A stretch of 64,000 bases of DNA from assembly GCF_004197395.1 (NCBI RefSeq), contig NZ_SELS01000031.1, positions 28,597-92,596 of the forward strand, read 5' to 3'. Of this stretch, positions 1 to 10,145 are shown piece after piece. Below the pieces are notes generated by a model. That model was not told the DNA's origin and did not search any database. It saw only the letters and a program-made list of their open reading frames with translations. The translations under genes were made by a program, and so were the position numbers. The DNA comes from Paraburkholderia sp. UYCP14C. GTDB lineage: Bacteria; Pseudomonadota; Gammaproteobacteria; Burkholderiales; Burkholderiaceae. Numbering within the stretch: the first letter of the stretch is position 1; the number at the start of each line of letters is the position of its first letter.

Positions 1-1
1 C

Positions 2-913
2 GTGAGCTTTCGCGTCGGCAATGCGCATATGACGCTGCTGTCGCTGATCACGGGGATGTTGTGGGTCGGCGTCACGATGATCGTCGCGATGTGGCTCGGC
101 TCGTCGTTCGAAGATCGCCTGATGCGCTCGAACACGCTCGACGCGAACCTGAAGGTGGTGGTCGCGCGGGTCGGCCGCGCGGCCTTCGTGCTCGCGGCAA
201 TCCTGATCAGTCCGTCGATCGTCGGCATCGACATCACCGTGCTCGGCGTGTTCGGCGGCGCGCTGGGCGTCGGCCTCGGCTTCGGCATGCAGAAGATCGC
301 GAGCAACTACGTGTCGGGCTTCATCATTCTGCTCGACCGCTCGTTGCGAATCGGCGACACGATCAACGTGAGCGGCCTGCAGGGCCGCGTCACGCAGATT
401 CGCACGCGCTACACCGTCGTGCGTGGACTCGACGGTATCGAGACGCTGATTCCGAACGAGAAGCTGATCACCGACGTCGTACAGAACCAGTCGTCGTATC
501 TGACTCGCGGCTACGCGAAGGCGGCCGTGCAGATCGCCTACACATCCGACGTCGAGCAAGCAATGACGCTGCTCGCCGAGGCCGCCGCCGACGTGCCGCG
601 GGTGCTGCACGAACCGGCGCCGACGCCGTTTCTGGTCGGCTTTGGTCCGGATGGCATCAATCTCGAGCTGGGCTTCTGGATCGCGGACGCGGCGAACGGC
701 ACGGGGGGCGTACGCTCGACGGTCAATCGCAACATCTGGCGTCTCTTTTCCGAGCACGGCATCACGATTCCGCTCGCGCAACGCGAGGTGCGCATCGTCG
801 GTCCGACAGGCGGCGCAATGCCGCACCCGGTAACAATGACCGATCCGGTGCCTGATGCCACGGCCGATTCCGCGCTCAGGCCCGCCGGCGGGGCTGTCGA
901 CGACGGTCGTTGA
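2..913 (+). CDS. MscS-family mechanosensitive channel, C-terminal part (5' end outside window)
   Basis: The product is a small-conductance mechanosensitive ion channel of the inner membrane, which opens under membrane tension to release solutes. The 303 visible residues show one hydrophobic segment (about 10-33), then the pore-lining helix region (about 57-110) with the Gly/Ala-rich stretch FGGALGVGLGFGMQKIASN typical of MscS TM3. A beta domain follows (RIGDTINV, then IPNEKLI) and finally the cytoplasmic alpha/beta domain. The tail after about residue 265 is low-complexity and not family-conserved. The GTG at position 2 is only the first possible start inside the window. The real protein probably has more N-terminal membrane helices upstream, so this is a partial gene. 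Confidence 0.88.
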   Translation: MSFRVGNAHMTLLSLITGMLWVGVTMIVAMWLGSSFEDRLMRSNTLDANLKVVVARVGRAAFVLAAILISPSIVGIDITVLGVFGGALGVGLGFGMQKIASNYVSGFIILLDRSLRIGDTINVSGLQGRVTQIRTRYTVVRGLDGIETLIPNEKLITDVVQNQSSYLTRGYAKAAVQIAYTSDVEQAMTLLAEAAADVPRVLHEPAPTPFLVGFGPDGINLELGFWIADAANGTGGVRSTVNRNIWRLFSEHGITIPLAQREVRIVGPTGGAMPHPVTMTDPVPDATADSALRPAGGAVDDGR

Positions 914-1113
914 GCACCGTTTCGGGCCGCGACGAGGCATGCTTCAGCGCCGGGAGAATCGCCATCGACTTGATAGCGCACAAAAAATCCCTATTTGTTA
1001 CAAACACTTGGAACGCTTCAAGTAGAATATCGTCCTATCCCGCTGTATGCTTTCACTTTCATGACACACGCGTCGCGTGTGCTTCGTATCTCTCGTTCTG
1101 CAGGTAACTTACC

Positions 1114-2310
1114 TTGTTGAATTCTTTGCTCGATTTCCTTGCCCACGGGCTGCTGCATTTCTCGTGGTGGCAACTCGTCGTGTACACGCTAATCGTGACG
1201 CACATCACGATCATCGGCGTGACCGTCTATCTGCATCGCTGCCAGGCGCATCGCGCGCTGGATCTGCACCCGATCGTCAGTCATTTTTTCCGCTTCTGGC
1301 TGTGGATGACCACTGGCATGCTGACCGGCCAGTGGGCCGCGATTCACCGCAAGCACCATGCGAAGTGTGAAACCGAAGAGGATCCGCACAGCCCGCAAAC
1401 GCGCGGCATCTGGAAGGTGCTGCTCGAAGGCGCCGAGCTCTATCGCACCGAAGCGAAAAACGAAGAAACGATGCGCAAGTTCAGTCACGGTACGCCGAAC
1501 GACTGGATGGAACGCAACGTCTACACGAAGTACCCGATTCTCGGCGTGAGCCTGATGATGGTGATCAACGTCGCGCTGTTCGGCGTCGTCGGCCTCACCA
1601 TCTGGGCCGTGCAGATGGTCTGGATCCCTTTCTGGGCCGCCGGCGTGGTCAACGGCCTCGCGCACTTCTGGGGCTATCGCAACTTCAATTCGTCGGATGC
1701 GAGCACCAACATTTTCCCGTGGGGCATCATCATTGGCGGCGAGGAGCTGCATAACAATCATCATACGTATGCGACGTCGGCGAAGCTCTCGAATAAGTGG
1801 TACGAGTTCGACATCGGCTGGATGTACATCCGCATCATGCAGGCGTTTCGTCTGGCCAAGGTGAAGAAGGTCGCGCCGACGCCGCGCCTGACCACCGGCA
1901 AGCTCGTGCTCGATCAGGACACGCTGCAGGCCGTACTCGCGAACCGCTACGAAGTGATGGCGCGTTACGCGAAGGCGATCAAGCGGGCGTACCGCCAGGA
2001 GCTCGCGCATCTGAAGGAAGTCGGCGCGCGCGAAAAGTATCAGGTGATGCGCGGCGCGCGTAGCTGGTTTCACAAGGAAGAGGCAGGCCTCAACGAGCCG
2101 CAGAGGCTCCAGTTGCCGCAGATTTTTGCGAACAGCCAGAAGCTGAAGACCTACATCGACATGCGCAACGAACTGGCGGCGATGTGGGAGCGCTCCAACG
2201 CATCGCGCGAGCAATTGCTGGTGCAATTGCAGGACTGGTGCCATCGTGCCGAGCAGAGCGGAATCAAGGCGCTGCAAGACTTCGCGATGCGGTTGCGTCG
2301 CTATGCCTGA
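1114..2310 (+). CDS. Acyl-CoA/acyl-lipid desaturase (delta-9 type)
   Basis: This is an integral-membrane di-iron fatty acid desaturase that introduces a cis double bond into acyl chains. All three histidine clusters are present: HRCQAH at residues 41-46, HRKHH at 78-82 and HNNHH at 213-217. Hydrophobic spans surround them. The protein is 398 aa, longer than minimal desaturases because of a charged, probably cytosolic C-terminal helical region (about 260-398). The start chosen is TTG at 1114; a second TTG follows immediately. A strong terminator sits 27 bp after the stop, so the gene is probably monocistronic. Its place next to nadA fits the Burkholderia gene order. Confidence 0.88.
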   Translation: MLNSLLDFLAHGLLHFSWWQLVVYTLIVTHITIIGVTVYLHRCQAHRALDLHPIVSHFFRFWLWMTTGMLTGQWAAIHRKHHAKCETEEDPHSPQTRGIWKVLLEGAELYRTEAKNEETMRKFSHGTPNDWMERNVYTKYPILGVSLMMVINVALFGVVGLTIWAVQMVWIPFWAAGVVNGLAHFWGYRNFNSSDASTNIFPWGIIIGGEELHNNHHTYATSAKLSNKWYEFDIGWMYIRIMQAFRLAKVKKVAPTPRLTTGKLVLDQDTLQAVLANRYEVMARYAKAIKRAYRQELAHLKEVGAREKYQVMRGARSWFHKEEAGLNEPQRLQLPQIFANSQKLKTYIDMRNELAAMWERSNASREQLLVQLQDWCHRAEQSGIKALQDFAMRLRRYA

Positions 2311-2336
2311 AATCCATTAAAATTCAAAGACGTCAC

Positions 2337-2360
2337 AAAACCCCGCGTTGGCGGGGTTTT
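2337..2360 (+). terminator. Rho-independent terminator after the desaturase
   Basis: A perfect 10-bp inverted repeat (AAAACCCCGC ... GCGGGGTTTT) with a 4-nt loop runs directly into a T-containing stretch. It separates the desaturase from nadA. Confidence 0.85.
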
Positions 2361-2435
2361 GCATTTTTGGGCTGCGGAAAAGCATCGCGTGCAACGCGAG
2401 CGGCAAGCCGCGGCGGCCAGGTGAGGGCAGAGGAG

Positions 2436-3578
2436 ATGATGGAGCAGCAGGCGATCAAGACCGTCGAATACGATCGGCCACAGGCGCAGGGCACGACCTG
2501 CGGGGTCGGCCAGGCGTGGGCGAAGGTGCCCGAGACGCCGTCGGCGGAAGAGAAGCGGGTGCTGAAGGCACGCATTCGCGAGTTACTCAGACGCGAGAAA
2601 GCGGTGCTGGTCGCGCATTATTATGTCGATGCCGAATTGCAGGAGCTTGCCGACGAAACCGGCGGTTGCGTAGCCGATTCGCTGGAAATGGCGCGCTTCG
2701 GCCGCGATCACGAAGCGCAGACGCTGGTGGTCGCGGGCGTGCGCTTCATGGGCGAGACCGCGAAAATTCTCAGTCCGGACAAGCGCATCCTGATGCCGGA
2801 TCTGGATGCGACCTGTTCGCTCGACCTCGGCTGTCCGGTCGACGAGTTCTCGGCGTTCTGCGACGCGCACCCGGACCGCACGGTGGTCGTGTACGCGAAC
2901 ACGAGCGCGGCCGTGAAGGCGCGCGCGGACTGGATGGCGACGTCGTCGATCGGGCTGGAGATTGTCGCTGATCTGCATGCGCGCGGCGAGAAGATCATCT
3001 GGGCGCCGGACCGTCATCTCGGCAGCTACATCCAGGGCAAGACCGGCGCGGACATGCTGATGTGGCAGGGCTCGTGCCTCGTGCACGACGAATTCAAGGG
3101 CATCGAGCTCGATCTGCTGCGCGCCGATTATCCGCACGCGAAGGTGCTCGTGCATCCGGAGTCGCCGGCCAACGTGGTCGCCCTGGCGGACGTGGTCGGC
3201 TCGACCACGCAGTTGATCGACGCTGCGCAGAAGCTCAACGCGACGCATTTCATCGTCGCGACCGACCTCGGCATCCTGCACAAGATGCAGCTCGCCGCGC
3301 CCGGCAAGACGCTGATTGCGGCACCGACGGCTGGCAACAGCGCGACCTGCAAGAGCTGCGCGCATTGCCCGTGGATGGCGATGAACGGCCTCGCCAACCT
3401 GGCCGATGTGCTTGAGCGCGGCCACAACGAGATCTTCGTCGATCGCGCGATCGGCGAGCGTGCGCGTCTGCCGATCGACCGCATGCTCGATTTCGCGGCG
3501 CGTCACAAGAAGCGCGTGCAGGCGAGCGGCGATCTTGCGCGCGACGCGCAACTGTATTCGAACGTGGGGGCAGCGTAA
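2436..3578 (+). CDS. nadA: Quinolinate synthase
   Basis: NadA condenses iminoaspartate with dihydroxyacetone phosphate to give quinolinate, the second step of de novo NAD synthesis in the cytosol. The 380-aa protein carries the three cysteines expected to ligate the [4Fe-4S] cluster: Cys127 (DATCSLD), Cys214 (GSCLVH) and Cys311, the last of a CxxCxxC motif at 305-311. Their spacing (87 and 97 residues) equals that of E. coli Cys113/200/297. The start is one of two adjacent ATGs at 2436 or 2439, directly after AGGAG. Longer in-frame readings run through the upstream terminator and are unlikely. The stop overlaps the nadC start (TAATG), so the two are translationally coupled. Confidence 0.96.
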   Translation: MMEQQAIKTVEYDRPQAQGTTCGVGQAWAKVPETPSAEEKRVLKARIRELLRREKAVLVAHYYVDAELQELADETGGCVADSLEMARFGRDHEAQTLVVAGVRFMGETAKILSPDKRILMPDLDATCSLDLGCPVDEFSAFCDAHPDRTVVVYANTSAAVKARADWMATSSIGLEIVADLHARGEKIIWAPDRHLGSYIQGKTGADMLMWQGSCLVHDEFKGIELDLLRADYPHAKVLVHPESPANVVALADVVGSTTQLIDAAQKLNATHFIVATDLGILHKMQLAAPGKTLIAAPTAGNSATCKSCAHCPWMAMNGLANLADVLERGHNEIFVDRAIGERARLPIDRMLDFAARHKKRVQASGDLARDAQLYSNVGAA

Positions 3579-4501
3579 TGACTGTGGTGGAGAAGGCGCC
3601 TGAGCAGGCAGTGGCGCACGAAGGGGCCAACGCAGTGTCGCCGCTTTTCGCGGAGATTCACGCACAATACGGCGCGGCGTTCGACACGGCGCTCGCGCGC
3701 AACGTCGCCGATGCGCTCGCCGAAGACATCGGCAGCGGCGATCAGACCGGCCGCCTCGTGCCTGCCGATGACGTTCGCAACGCGCGCATCATCGTGCGCG
3801 AGGACGCGGTCCTGTGTGGCGTACCGTGGTTCGACGCGGTGATGCGCGCGGTCGATCCGCGCATCGAAGTTCAATGGCGGTATCGCGAGGGCGACCGCAT
3901 GAGCGCCGACACGACGGTGTGCGATCTACGGGGGCCGGTGCGCGCGCTCTTGACCGGCGAGCGCAATGCGATGAATTTTCTGCAGCTGCTGTCGGGCGTG
4001 GCGAGCGCGACGCGCCGCTATGTCGATGCAATCGCTCACACGCGCACGCACGTGCTCGATACGCGCAAGACCTTGCCGGGCTTGCGGCTCGCGCAGAAGT
4101 ACGCGGTGCGCGTCGGCGGCGGGGCGAATCAGCGGCTCGCGCTGTACGACGGCATTCTGATCAAGGAAAACCACATTGCAGCGGCCGGCGGCGTGGGTGC
4201 GGCGATGGACGCGGCGCTCGCGTTGAACGCAGGCGTGCCGATCCAGATCGAAGTCGAAACGCTCGAGCAACTCGAAACCGCGCTCTCACATGGCGCGCAG
4301 TCGATCCTGCTCGACAACTTCTCGTTCGACATGATGCGCGACGCGGTTCGTATCACGGCGGGGCGCGCAGTGCTCGAGGTGTCCGGTGGCGTGAACTTCG
4401 AGACCGTGCGTACGATTGCCGAGACGGGCGTGGACCGCGTGTCGATCGGCGCGCTGACCAAGGACGTGCGCGCGACCGACTACTCGATGCGGATCGTTTG
4501 A
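3578..4501 (+). CDS. nadC: Nicotinate-nucleotide pyrophosphorylase (carboxylating)
   Basis: NadC converts quinolinate and PRPP to nicotinate mononucleotide, CO2 and pyrophosphate, the third step of de novo NAD synthesis. The 307-aa protein has the quinolinate phosphoribosyltransferase signatures DTRKTLPGLR followed by KYAVRVGGG, then KENH and the late LLDNFS motif of the TIM-barrel active site. It begins at the ATG that overlaps the nadA stop. The N-terminal 25 residues or so are a variable extension. A large hairpin follows the stop and separates it from convergent nadB. Confidence 0.96.
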   Translation: MTVVEKAPEQAVAHEGANAVSPLFAEIHAQYGAAFDTALARNVADALAEDIGSGDQTGRLVPADDVRNARIIVREDAVLCGVPWFDAVMRAVDPRIEVQWRYREGDRMSADTTVCDLRGPVRALLTGERNAMNFLQLLSGVASATRRYVDAIAHTRTHVLDTRKTLPGLRLAQKYAVRVGGGANQRLALYDGILIKENHIAAAGGVGAAMDAALALNAGVPIQIEVETLEQLETALSHGAQSILLDNFSFDMMRDAVRITAGRAVLEVSGGVNFETVRTIAETGVDRVSIGALTKDVRATDYSMRIV

Positions 4502-4545
4502 GCGTCGGACGTTCTGGCGCACCAACCAACCGTCGCGACAACTGA

Positions 4546-4583
4546 ACAAGGCCATTGCCGGAGCTTTTCGGCAATGGCCTTGT
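4546..4583. terminator. Bidirectional hairpin between convergent nadC and nadB
   Basis: A perfect 15-bp inverted repeat with an 8-nt loop (GAGCTTTT) lies 44 bp after nadC and 42 bp after nadB. Neither side has a strong T-tract, so termination efficiency is uncertain, but its place between convergent genes fits a shared terminator. Confidence 0.6.
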
Positions 4584-4625
4584 CGTTTGAGGCGCCGTTT
4601 CAGCGTATGTTTCAGCGCTATGCCA

Positions 4626-6224
4626 TCAGGTATTCCGCTTGCGCGCATATTTCGGCGACAGCACTGTCGGCAGCGCCTTGGGCAATGCGGCCGGCCAGTC
4701 GCGGCTGAAATGCAGGCCGCGGCTTTCGCGCCGCGAGCGCGCGCCCTCGACGATCAGCGAGGCCACGTCGACCAGATTGCGCAACTCCAGCAGATCACGA
4801 CTCACCTTGAAGTTCGCGTAGTACTCGTGGATCTCGTCGCGCAGTAGCGAAAGCCGGTGCTTCGCGCGCTCGAGCCGCTTGTCGGTGCGCACGATGCCAA
4901 CGTAGTTCCACATCAGCCGGCGCAGCTCGTCCCAGTTGTGCGCGACCACGACTTCCTCGTCCGGATCTGACACGCGGCTTTCGTCCCAATCCGGCAGCGG
5001 CGCGTGGACAGCAGCGGCAAAGCCCTCCGCTTCGATCGCCTCGGCGGCCGAGCGGCCGATCACCAGGCATTCGAGCAGTGAATTGCTGGCGAGCCGGTTC
5101 GCGCCGTGCAGGCCCGTGCACGACGTTTCGCCGACCGCATAGAGACCCGCGAGGTCAGTGCGACCTGCCAGGTCGGTGACGACGCCGCCGCACGTGTAAT
5201 GCGCGGCCGGCACCACGGGAATCGGCTCTTTCGTGATGTCGATGCCGAACTCGCGGCAGCGGGCGAGGATCGTCGGGAAATGCTCGTGCAGGAACTCGGC
5301 GGGCTGGTGACTAATGTCGAGGTACACGCAGTCGATGCCGCGTTTCTTGATCTCGAAGTCGATCGCGCGCGCGACGATATCGCGCGGTGCAAGCTCCGCG
5401 CGCTCGTCGTGATTGGGCATGAAGCGCGTGCCGTCCGGCAGCTTCAGAATGCCGCCTTCGCCGCGCACCGCTTCCGAAATCAGGAACGACTTCGCGTACG
5501 GGTGAAACAGGCAGGTCGGGTGGAACTGGATAAATTCCATGTTCGACACGCGGCAGCCGGCGCGCCATGCCATCGCGATGCCGTCGCCGGTCGCGGTATC
5601 CGGGTTGGTGGTGTACAGGTAGACCTTGCCGGCGCCGCCGGTCGCGAGCACCGTATGCGGTGCCTCGATCGTGACGGTGCGGCCGCTTTGCAGATCGAGC
5701 GCGTACAGGCCGTGGCAGCGGCGCCCGGGCAGGCCGAGGCGTTCGGACGTGATCAGGTCGACCGCGTGATGGTCTTCGAACAGCGTGATGTTCGGATGCT
5801 GGCGAACCTGTTCGCTGAGCGTGGCGACGACCGCGTGGCCGGTCGCGTCGGCAGCATGAATGATCCGGCGATGGCTATGACCGCCTTCGCGCGTCAGGTG
5901 AAAGCCCAGTTCGGCGGCGTCGTCTTTCGTGAACGGCACGCCCTGTTCGATCAGCCATTCAATCGCGGCGCGCCCGTGCTCGACGATAAATCGCGTCGCC
6001 GCCTCGTCGCAGAGGCCGCCGCCCGCGATCAGCGTGTCGCGCACGTGATTCTCGACACTGTCCGCGGAATCGAGCACCGCGGCGATGCCGCCCTGCGCCC
6101 AGTCGCTCGCACCCTCGGTCAGCGATCGCTTGGCGATCACAGCAACGCGCCGTGTCTGCGCGAGATTGAGCGCGACGCTCAAACCAGCCAGACCGCTACC
6201 GACAATCGCCACATCGAATTCCAT
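4626..6224 (-). CDS. nadB: L-aspartate oxidase
   Basis: NadB is the FAD enzyme that oxidises L-aspartate to iminoaspartate, the first step of de novo NAD synthesis, supplying NadA. The N-terminus has the dinucleotide-binding motif VGSGLAGLS. The flavoprotein signatures [21 protein letters not shown] and EFIQFHPT, and the active-site HYTCGGV, are all present. I chose the ATG at 6224 (MEFDVAIVG), which has GGAG nine bases upstream. ATGs at 6233 and 6239 and a start at 6287 are in frame but add residues unlike the family. The chosen form is 532 aa, close to E. coli NadB at 540. It converges on nadA-nadC, a usual Burkholderia layout. Confidence 0.95.
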   Translation of the reverse strand: MEFDVAIVGSGLAGLSVALNLAQTRRVAVIAKRSLTEGASDWAQGGIAAVLDSADSVENHVRDTLIAGGGLCDEAATRFIVEHGRAAIEWLIEQGVPFTKDDAAELGFHLTREGGHSHRRIIHAADATGHAVVATLSEQVRQHPNITLFEDHHAVDLITSERLGLPGRRCHGLYALDLQSGRTVTIEAPHTVLATGGAGKVYLYTTNPDTATGDGIAMAWRAGCRVSNMEFIQFHPTCLFHPYAKSFLISEAVRGEGGILKLPDGTRFMPNHDERAELAPRDIVARAIDFEIKKRGIDCVYLDISHQPAEFLHEHFPTILARCREFGIDITKEPIPVVPAAHYTCGGVVTDLAGRTDLAGLYAVGETSCTGLHGANRLASNSLLECLVIGRSAAEAIEAEGFAAAVHAPLPDWDESRVSDPDEEVVVAHNWDELRRLMWNYVGIVRTDKRLERAKHRLSLLRDEIHEYYANFKVSRDLLELRNLVDVASLIVEGARSRRESRGLHFSRDWPAALPKALPTVLSPKYARKRNT

Positions 6225-6385
6225 TGCCCACATCTCCATCTTTCGTTTTGCAATGACGGCGCGCGAACCGCGCCGCGAAAACGACAAAGGATACGCGCCG
6301 CGACGCGCTAGCGAAAGCTGGCCAAACGGAATAGGGTGATTCGTGCGCGCGTTGCGGCGCTATCGCGAGGTGGGCGCAAGAACAA

Positions 6386-6413
6386 AAAAGCCTCGCACGG
6401 ATGCGAGGCTTTT
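6386..6413 (-). terminator. Terminator of the rpmB-rpmG operon
   Basis: A 12-bp stem (AAAAGCCTCGCA and its complement) with a 4-nt loop is followed on the minus strand by a run of T. It lies 36 bp beyond the rpmG stop. Confidence 0.85.
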
Positions 6414-6448
6414 CATGTTTTTGCCTTCGTCAGGCTGGAGAGCCAAGA

Positions 6449-6616
6449 TTACTTGATCTTGGTTTCCTTGTAGTCAACGTGCTTACGGATGACCGGATCA
6501 AATTTCTTGATCAGCATCTTTTCCGGCATGTTGCGTTTGTTCTTCGTCGTCGTGTAGAAGTGACCCGTGCCTGCGGTCGATTCCAGCTTGATCTTGTCGC
6601 GTGCGCCTTTCGCCAT
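6449..6616 (-). CDS. rpmG: 50S ribosomal protein L33
   Basis: L33 is a small protein of the large ribosomal subunit. The reading gives 55 aa starting [11 protein letters not shown], with the conserved [13 protein letters not shown] segment and the ending KETKIK, the standard length for the proteobacterial form. It lacks the CxxC zinc motifs, so it is the zinc-independent type. AAGGAG lies six bases upstream of the ATG. It is 10 bp downstream of rpmB, and the pair forms the usual rpmBG operon with a terminator after rpmG. Confidence 0.96.
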   Translation of the reverse strand: MAKGARDKIKLESTAGTGHFYTTTKNKRNMPEKMLIKKFDPVIRKHVDYKETKIK

Positions 6617-6626
6617 GATTTACTCC

Positions 6627-6860
6627 TTAGGCTTCACCGCGTGCGCGCAGGTCTGCGAGCACAGCGTCGATACCGTTCTTGTCGATCAGGCGCAGGCCGG
6701 CGTTCGAAACGCGCAGACGCACCCAACGGTTTTCGCTTTCCACCCAGATACGGCGGTTTTGCAGGTTCGGGAGGAACCGGCGCTTGGTCTTGTTGTTCGC
6801 GTGGGAAACGTTGTTGCCGCTCATCGGCGCTTTCCCAGTTACTTGGCATACGCGTGCCAT
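6627..6860 (-). CDS. rpmB: 50S ribosomal protein L28
   Basis: L28 is a large-subunit ribosomal protein. The 77-aa product begins [16 protein letters not shown] and contains the typical [15 protein letters not shown] segment and the [12 protein letters not shown] region. Length and sequence match the beta-proteobacterial L28. It is the promoter-proximal gene of rpmB-rpmG. The 200 bp upstream, up to the radC stop, hold the promoter region, and no other gene was seen there. Confidence 0.96.
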   Translation of the reverse strand: MARVCQVTGKAPMSGNNVSHANNKTKRRFLPNLQNRRIWVESENRWVRLRVSNAGLRLIDKNGIDAVLADLRARGEA

Positions 6861-7060
6861 GAGAGCACTCCTAATACGCTAATTCTGAGTTCGAACGCCG
6901 TGAAAGTTTCCCGAAAAGAGCCGCGCTGAAGATGTGCGAAGTTGCGTAGAGAGCACTTCGCTACCACAGCCGCCTGACCTTTGCGGAACGCCTTGATGGC
7001 TTCGGAACAGGGGGTTGGAAATAGGCAAACCGGAATTCTAGCAGAAAAAAAGCCGCAAAA

Positions 7061-7972
7061 TCAAACCTTATTTGCGATGCGGAACACGGCGCCGTGCGGC
7101 GGCTTCGCCGCTTCTTGCGCTCGAGCGGCCTTTCGTGCGAGCCCCGGCCAGCCGGCGCGGGCGAACGAGTATACGCTGTCCGCGCCGATTACCAGATGAT
7201 CGATCAGCTGCACATCGACGAGCGCGAGCGCGTCGCGCAGCGTCTGCGTGAGCCGGCAGTCGCTCGCGCTCGGCTCGACGGCGCCAGACGGATGATTATG
7301 CGCGACGATCAGGCTGGCCGCGTTCGCGGCGAGCGCCCGCCGCACGATCTCGCGCGGATAAACGGCCATGCGCGTCAGCGAGCCGCGTGCGCTTTCCTCG
7401 CAGCGGATCAGCCGATGCCGCGCGTCGAGAAATAGCGACACGAACACCTCCTGCGGCTGACCACCGATCAGAAGACGCAGATAACTTTCGACCGCGTCGG
7501 GCGAATTCATCAGCGGGCGCTTGCGCATCTTGTCGACGAGCGAGCGGCGCGCCATTTCCATGATCGCGAGCAATTGCGCCTTTTTCGCCGGGCCGATGCC
7601 GCGAATGCCGTCGAAGTCCTCGTAAGTCGCGTCGAGCATCGCGCGCAGTGAGCCGAAGCGATCGAGCAGCGCCCGCGCGACGCTGAACACGTCGTGGCCG
7701 GGCAGGCCGGAGCCGAGTACGAGTGCGATCATTTCGGTGTCCGACAGCACGTCGGGGCCCTGGTCGATCAGCCGCTCGCGCGGCATGTCGCGCCTGTGCC
7801 ATTTGCCGCGGAATAGTTGCGGCCGGGTGCGAGCGGTCGAGTCGGTGGCCTTCGAAGCAGCCCCGGCCGTCTCGTTCGCCGCGGCTTTCGCGCCGCCCCC
7901 GATGCGTTTGCGCGACTTCGGCGGTACCGTTGCCGCAGGTGTGTCGTCGATTGTGCTGGCGAAATCAGCCAT
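7061..7972 (-). CDS. radC: RadC family protein (JAB/MPN domain)
   Basis: RadC/YeeS-like proteins combine a helix-hairpin-helix region with a JAB1/MPN metalloprotease-like domain. Their cellular role is unsettled despite the historical DNA-repair name. The 303-aa reading has a low-complexity N-terminus (1-50), an HhH-type segment ([15 protein letters not shown]) and the metal-binding signature [16 protein letters not shown] near residues 225-240. I chose the ATG at 7972 because GGAGG lies upstream; in-frame extension upstream is Arg/Pro-rich and unlike the family. It is divergent from fkpB. Confidence 0.9.
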   Translation of the reverse strand: MADFASTIDDTPAATVPPKSRKRIGGGAKAAANETAGAASKATDSTARTRPQLFRGKWHRRDMPRERLIDQGPDVLSDTEMIALVLGSGLPGHDVFSVARALLDRFGSLRAMLDATYEDFDGIRGIGPAKKAQLLAIMEMARRSLVDKMRKRPLMNSPDAVESYLRLLIGGQPQEVFVSLFLDARHRLIRCEESARGSLTRMAVYPREIVRRALAANAASLIVAHNHPSGAVEPSASDCRLTQTLRDALALVDVQLIDHLVIGADSVYSFARAGWPGLARKAARAQEAAKPPHGAVFRIANKV

Positions 7973-8181
7973 ATATATAGAGTCCTCCGCATAAGGTTGA
8001 CGGCGCGCGCGGCGCAACGCGCCGTCGGGCCGTGCCGCCTCCGCGCGCGACGGACTCAAGCCGGCGCCCGCTAGGTGGCTTACAATAGACGCTTTGCGCA
8101 CGGCAGGCCGACGGTTTGCCACACGCGTCAATTGCGCCCGCGGCGCACGCGTGCAGCGCGCTTCGACTGAGCGAGCATTGC

Positions 8182-8637
8182 ATGAGCATCATCGATATTT
8201 CCGAGGTGAAACCCGGTTCACACGTCACGCTGCATTACCGGCTTTCCCTTGCCGATGGCGCCGAAGTGATCAACACGTTCAGCGACAAGCCGGCCACGCT
8301 GCTGCTCGGCGCCGGTCAACTGGCGCCGCCGCTGGAAGATATTTTGCTGGGTTTGAAGGTGGGCCACCATTCGACCTTTCAGCTAGCGCCGGGGCAGGCG
8401 TTCGGCCCGCGCAATCCGGAGTTGATCCAGCGGGTGTCTCTTGCCACGCTGCGGGAGAACAGCATGATCGGCGAGGATTTTTCCCCGGGTGACCTGGTCG
8501 AATTCAATGCGCCGGGCGGCGGGCGCTACGCCGGCGTGCTGAAGGAAGTCGGCGAAACGTCGGCCCTGTTCGATTTCAATCACCCGCTTGCCGGCCAGGC
8601 GCTGGCGTTTGAAGTGAAAATCATCGGGATTCTGTAA
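8182..8637 (+). CDS. fkpB: FKBP-type peptidyl-prolyl isomerase (SlpA-like)
   Basis: This is a cytoplasmic FKBP-fold peptidyl-prolyl cis-trans isomerase with an inserted-flap domain, as in E. coli FkpB/SlpA. The 151-aa product has the FKBP opening [12 protein letters not shown], the [16 protein letters not shown] segment and the [10 protein letters not shown] motif that starts the flap. The start is the ATG at 8182. The stop is two bases before ispH, the same fkpB-ispH pairing seen in E. coli. Confidence 0.92.
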   Translation: MSIIDISEVKPGSHVTLHYRLSLADGAEVINTFSDKPATLLLGAGQLAPPLEDILLGLKVGHHSTFQLAPGQAFGPRNPELIQRVSLATLRENSMIGEDFSPGDLVEFNAPGGGRYAGVLKEVGETSALFDFNHPLAGQALAFEVKIIGIL

Positions 8638-8639
8638 AC

Positions 8640-9599
8640 ATGAGCATCACGGATACGACTCTTGCCGAAGCGGAGATCCTGCTGGCCCAGCCACGCGGGT
8701 TTTGCGCCGGCGTCGACCGGGCGATCGAGATCGTCGAGCGGGCCATCAAGCTGTATGGCTCGCCGATCTACGTGCGTCACGAAATCGTCCATAACGCCTA
8801 TGTGGTCGAAGACCTGCGCAAGAAGGGAGCGATCTTCATCGAAAACCTGGACGAGGTGCCGGCGGGCAACACGGTGATCTTCAGCGCGCACGGCGTGTCG
8901 AAGGCCGTGCGCTCGGAGGCGGAGTCGCGCGGGCTGCGCGTGTACGACGCCACCTGTCCGCTCGTGACCAAGGTGCATATCGAAGTCGCGAAGATGCGCC
9001 AGGACGGTTTCGACATCGTGATGATCGGCCACAAGGGCCACCCGGAAGTGGAAGGCACGATGGGCCAGGCGGCCGAGGGTATGCATCTGGTCGAGGACAT
9101 CGAGGACGTGCAGGCTTTGCAGCTCGCCGATCCCGAGCGGATCGCGTTCGTCACGCAAACCACGTTGTCGGTCGACGACGCCGCCGAAATCATCGGCGCG
9201 CTGAAGGCCAAGTATCCGTCCATCCGTGAGCCGAAGAAGCAGGACATCTGCTACGCCACGCAGAATCGCCAGGACGCCGTGAAGTTCATGGCGCCGCAGT
9301 GCGACGTCGTGGTCGTCGTCGGCAGTCCGAACAGCTCGAATTCGAATCGCTTGCGCGAGCTCGCCGAGAAGCTCGGGGTGCCGGCCTATATGGTCGATTC
9401 GCCCGATCAGATCGATCCGGTGTGGGTCGAGGGCAAGCGCCGCATCGGCGTGACCGCCGGCGCGTCCGCTCCGGAGGTGCTGGCGCAGGCAGTGATCGCG
9501 CGTCTGCGCGAATTGGGTGTGCGCAACGTGCGCGCGCTAGAGGGTATCGAGGAAAACATCGCGTTCCCGCTGCCGCGCGGGCTCGGTCTGCCAGCCTGA
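8640..9599 (+). CDS. ispH: 4-hydroxy-3-methylbut-2-enyl diphosphate reductase
   Basis: IspH (LytB) is the [4Fe-4S] enzyme of the last MEP-pathway step, making IPP and DMAPP from HMBPP. The 319-aa product carries the conserved cluster cysteines, the first at Cys22 in QPRGFCAGV, the second in [12 protein letters not shown] and the third in the [11 protein letters not shown] region. The substrate-binding HEIVHN, GHKGHPE and SPNSSNS motifs are also present. It is cotranscribed with fkpB, and a strong terminator follows 24 bp after the stop. Confidence 0.97.
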   Translation: MSITDTTLAEAEILLAQPRGFCAGVDRAIEIVERAIKLYGSPIYVRHEIVHNAYVVEDLRKKGAIFIENLDEVPAGNTVIFSAHGVSKAVRSEAESRGLRVYDATCPLVTKVHIEVAKMRQDGFDIVMIGHKGHPEVEGTMGQAAEGMHLVEDIEDVQALQLADPERIAFVTQTTLSVDDAAEIIGALKAKYPSIREPKKQDICYATQNRQDAVKFMAPQCDVVVVVGSPNSSNSNRLRELAEKLGVPAYMVDSPDQIDPVWVEGKRRIGVTAGASAPEVLAQAVIARLRELGVRNVRALEGIEENIAFPLPRGLGLPA

Positions 9600-9623
9600 C
9601 AATCCGTTAGCATCAGTGAAAGG

Positions 9624-9651
9624 AAAGCGCGCCCGAGGGCGCGCTTTTTTT
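9624..9651 (+). terminator. Rho-independent terminator after ispH
   Basis: A GC-rich stem (AAAGCGCGCCC pairing with GGGCGCGCTTT) is followed by an unbroken run of seven T. Confidence 0.9.
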
Positions 9652-10145
9652 ATGTGCCGACTCAGACGGCACGCCTGGGTAAATTGGGTGCCAGATCGAA
9701 CGGTTCACTGGATTTCAGTGGTCTCGCGCACAAATAATTTTGAATTGTGATCGGGTCTTTTATTGATTTTCGAGCGATGCGCCCCCGTTTTAACCTAAGC
9801 AACCGGCTTAAGACGAATTAATCACGCACTGAATTAGTGCATCTTGGCGAACGCACGCTAAAAGGACATATCCGATGCAAAGCCCGCCCTATCCGGCATT
9901 CAGCCCGATCGGCCGCAACACTTGATGCCATCGGGCTCGGGGACGGTGCAACTGGTGCACGAAAAAGGATCGCAACCGGGTTGCGCTTTTTAGCGAACTT
10001 TCCTCTGAATATCAGGTTGCAATGCAGGAAAACCCCACCGGTTCAACAATATTGCCAGCCGCATAATTGGAGTTACAATGCGCGCGTTCTCAAGGCCTTA
10101 AGGTCCTGAACAGTGGATTTTGAAAGGCGCAGGAGACCTCACTTG
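9652..10145 (+). promoter_or_regulatory. Long regulatory region upstream of livK
   Basis: No convincing gene lies in these 494 bp. A palindrome GCACTGAATTAGTGC at 9826-9840 resembles an NtrC box (consensus GCAC-N5-TGGTGC, one mismatch). A second dyad, GTGCA-N5-TGCAC, lies at 9946-9960. A sigma-70-like promoter is visible at 10052-10079: TTGCCA, 16-bp spacer, TACAAT. AGGAG precedes the livK ATG. The nitrogen-control reading is inference from the motif only. Confidence 0.45.

Noticed and set aside
1189-2277. 362-codon minus-strand frame opposite the desaturase
   Set aside because: Antisense shadow of the desaturase; Arg/His/Leu-rich with no recognisable domain, while the + strand has three histidine boxes.
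9837-10109. 90-codon + frame upstream of livK
   Set aside because: It has no ribosome site or recognised motif and overlaps the livK promoter boxes and palindromes.
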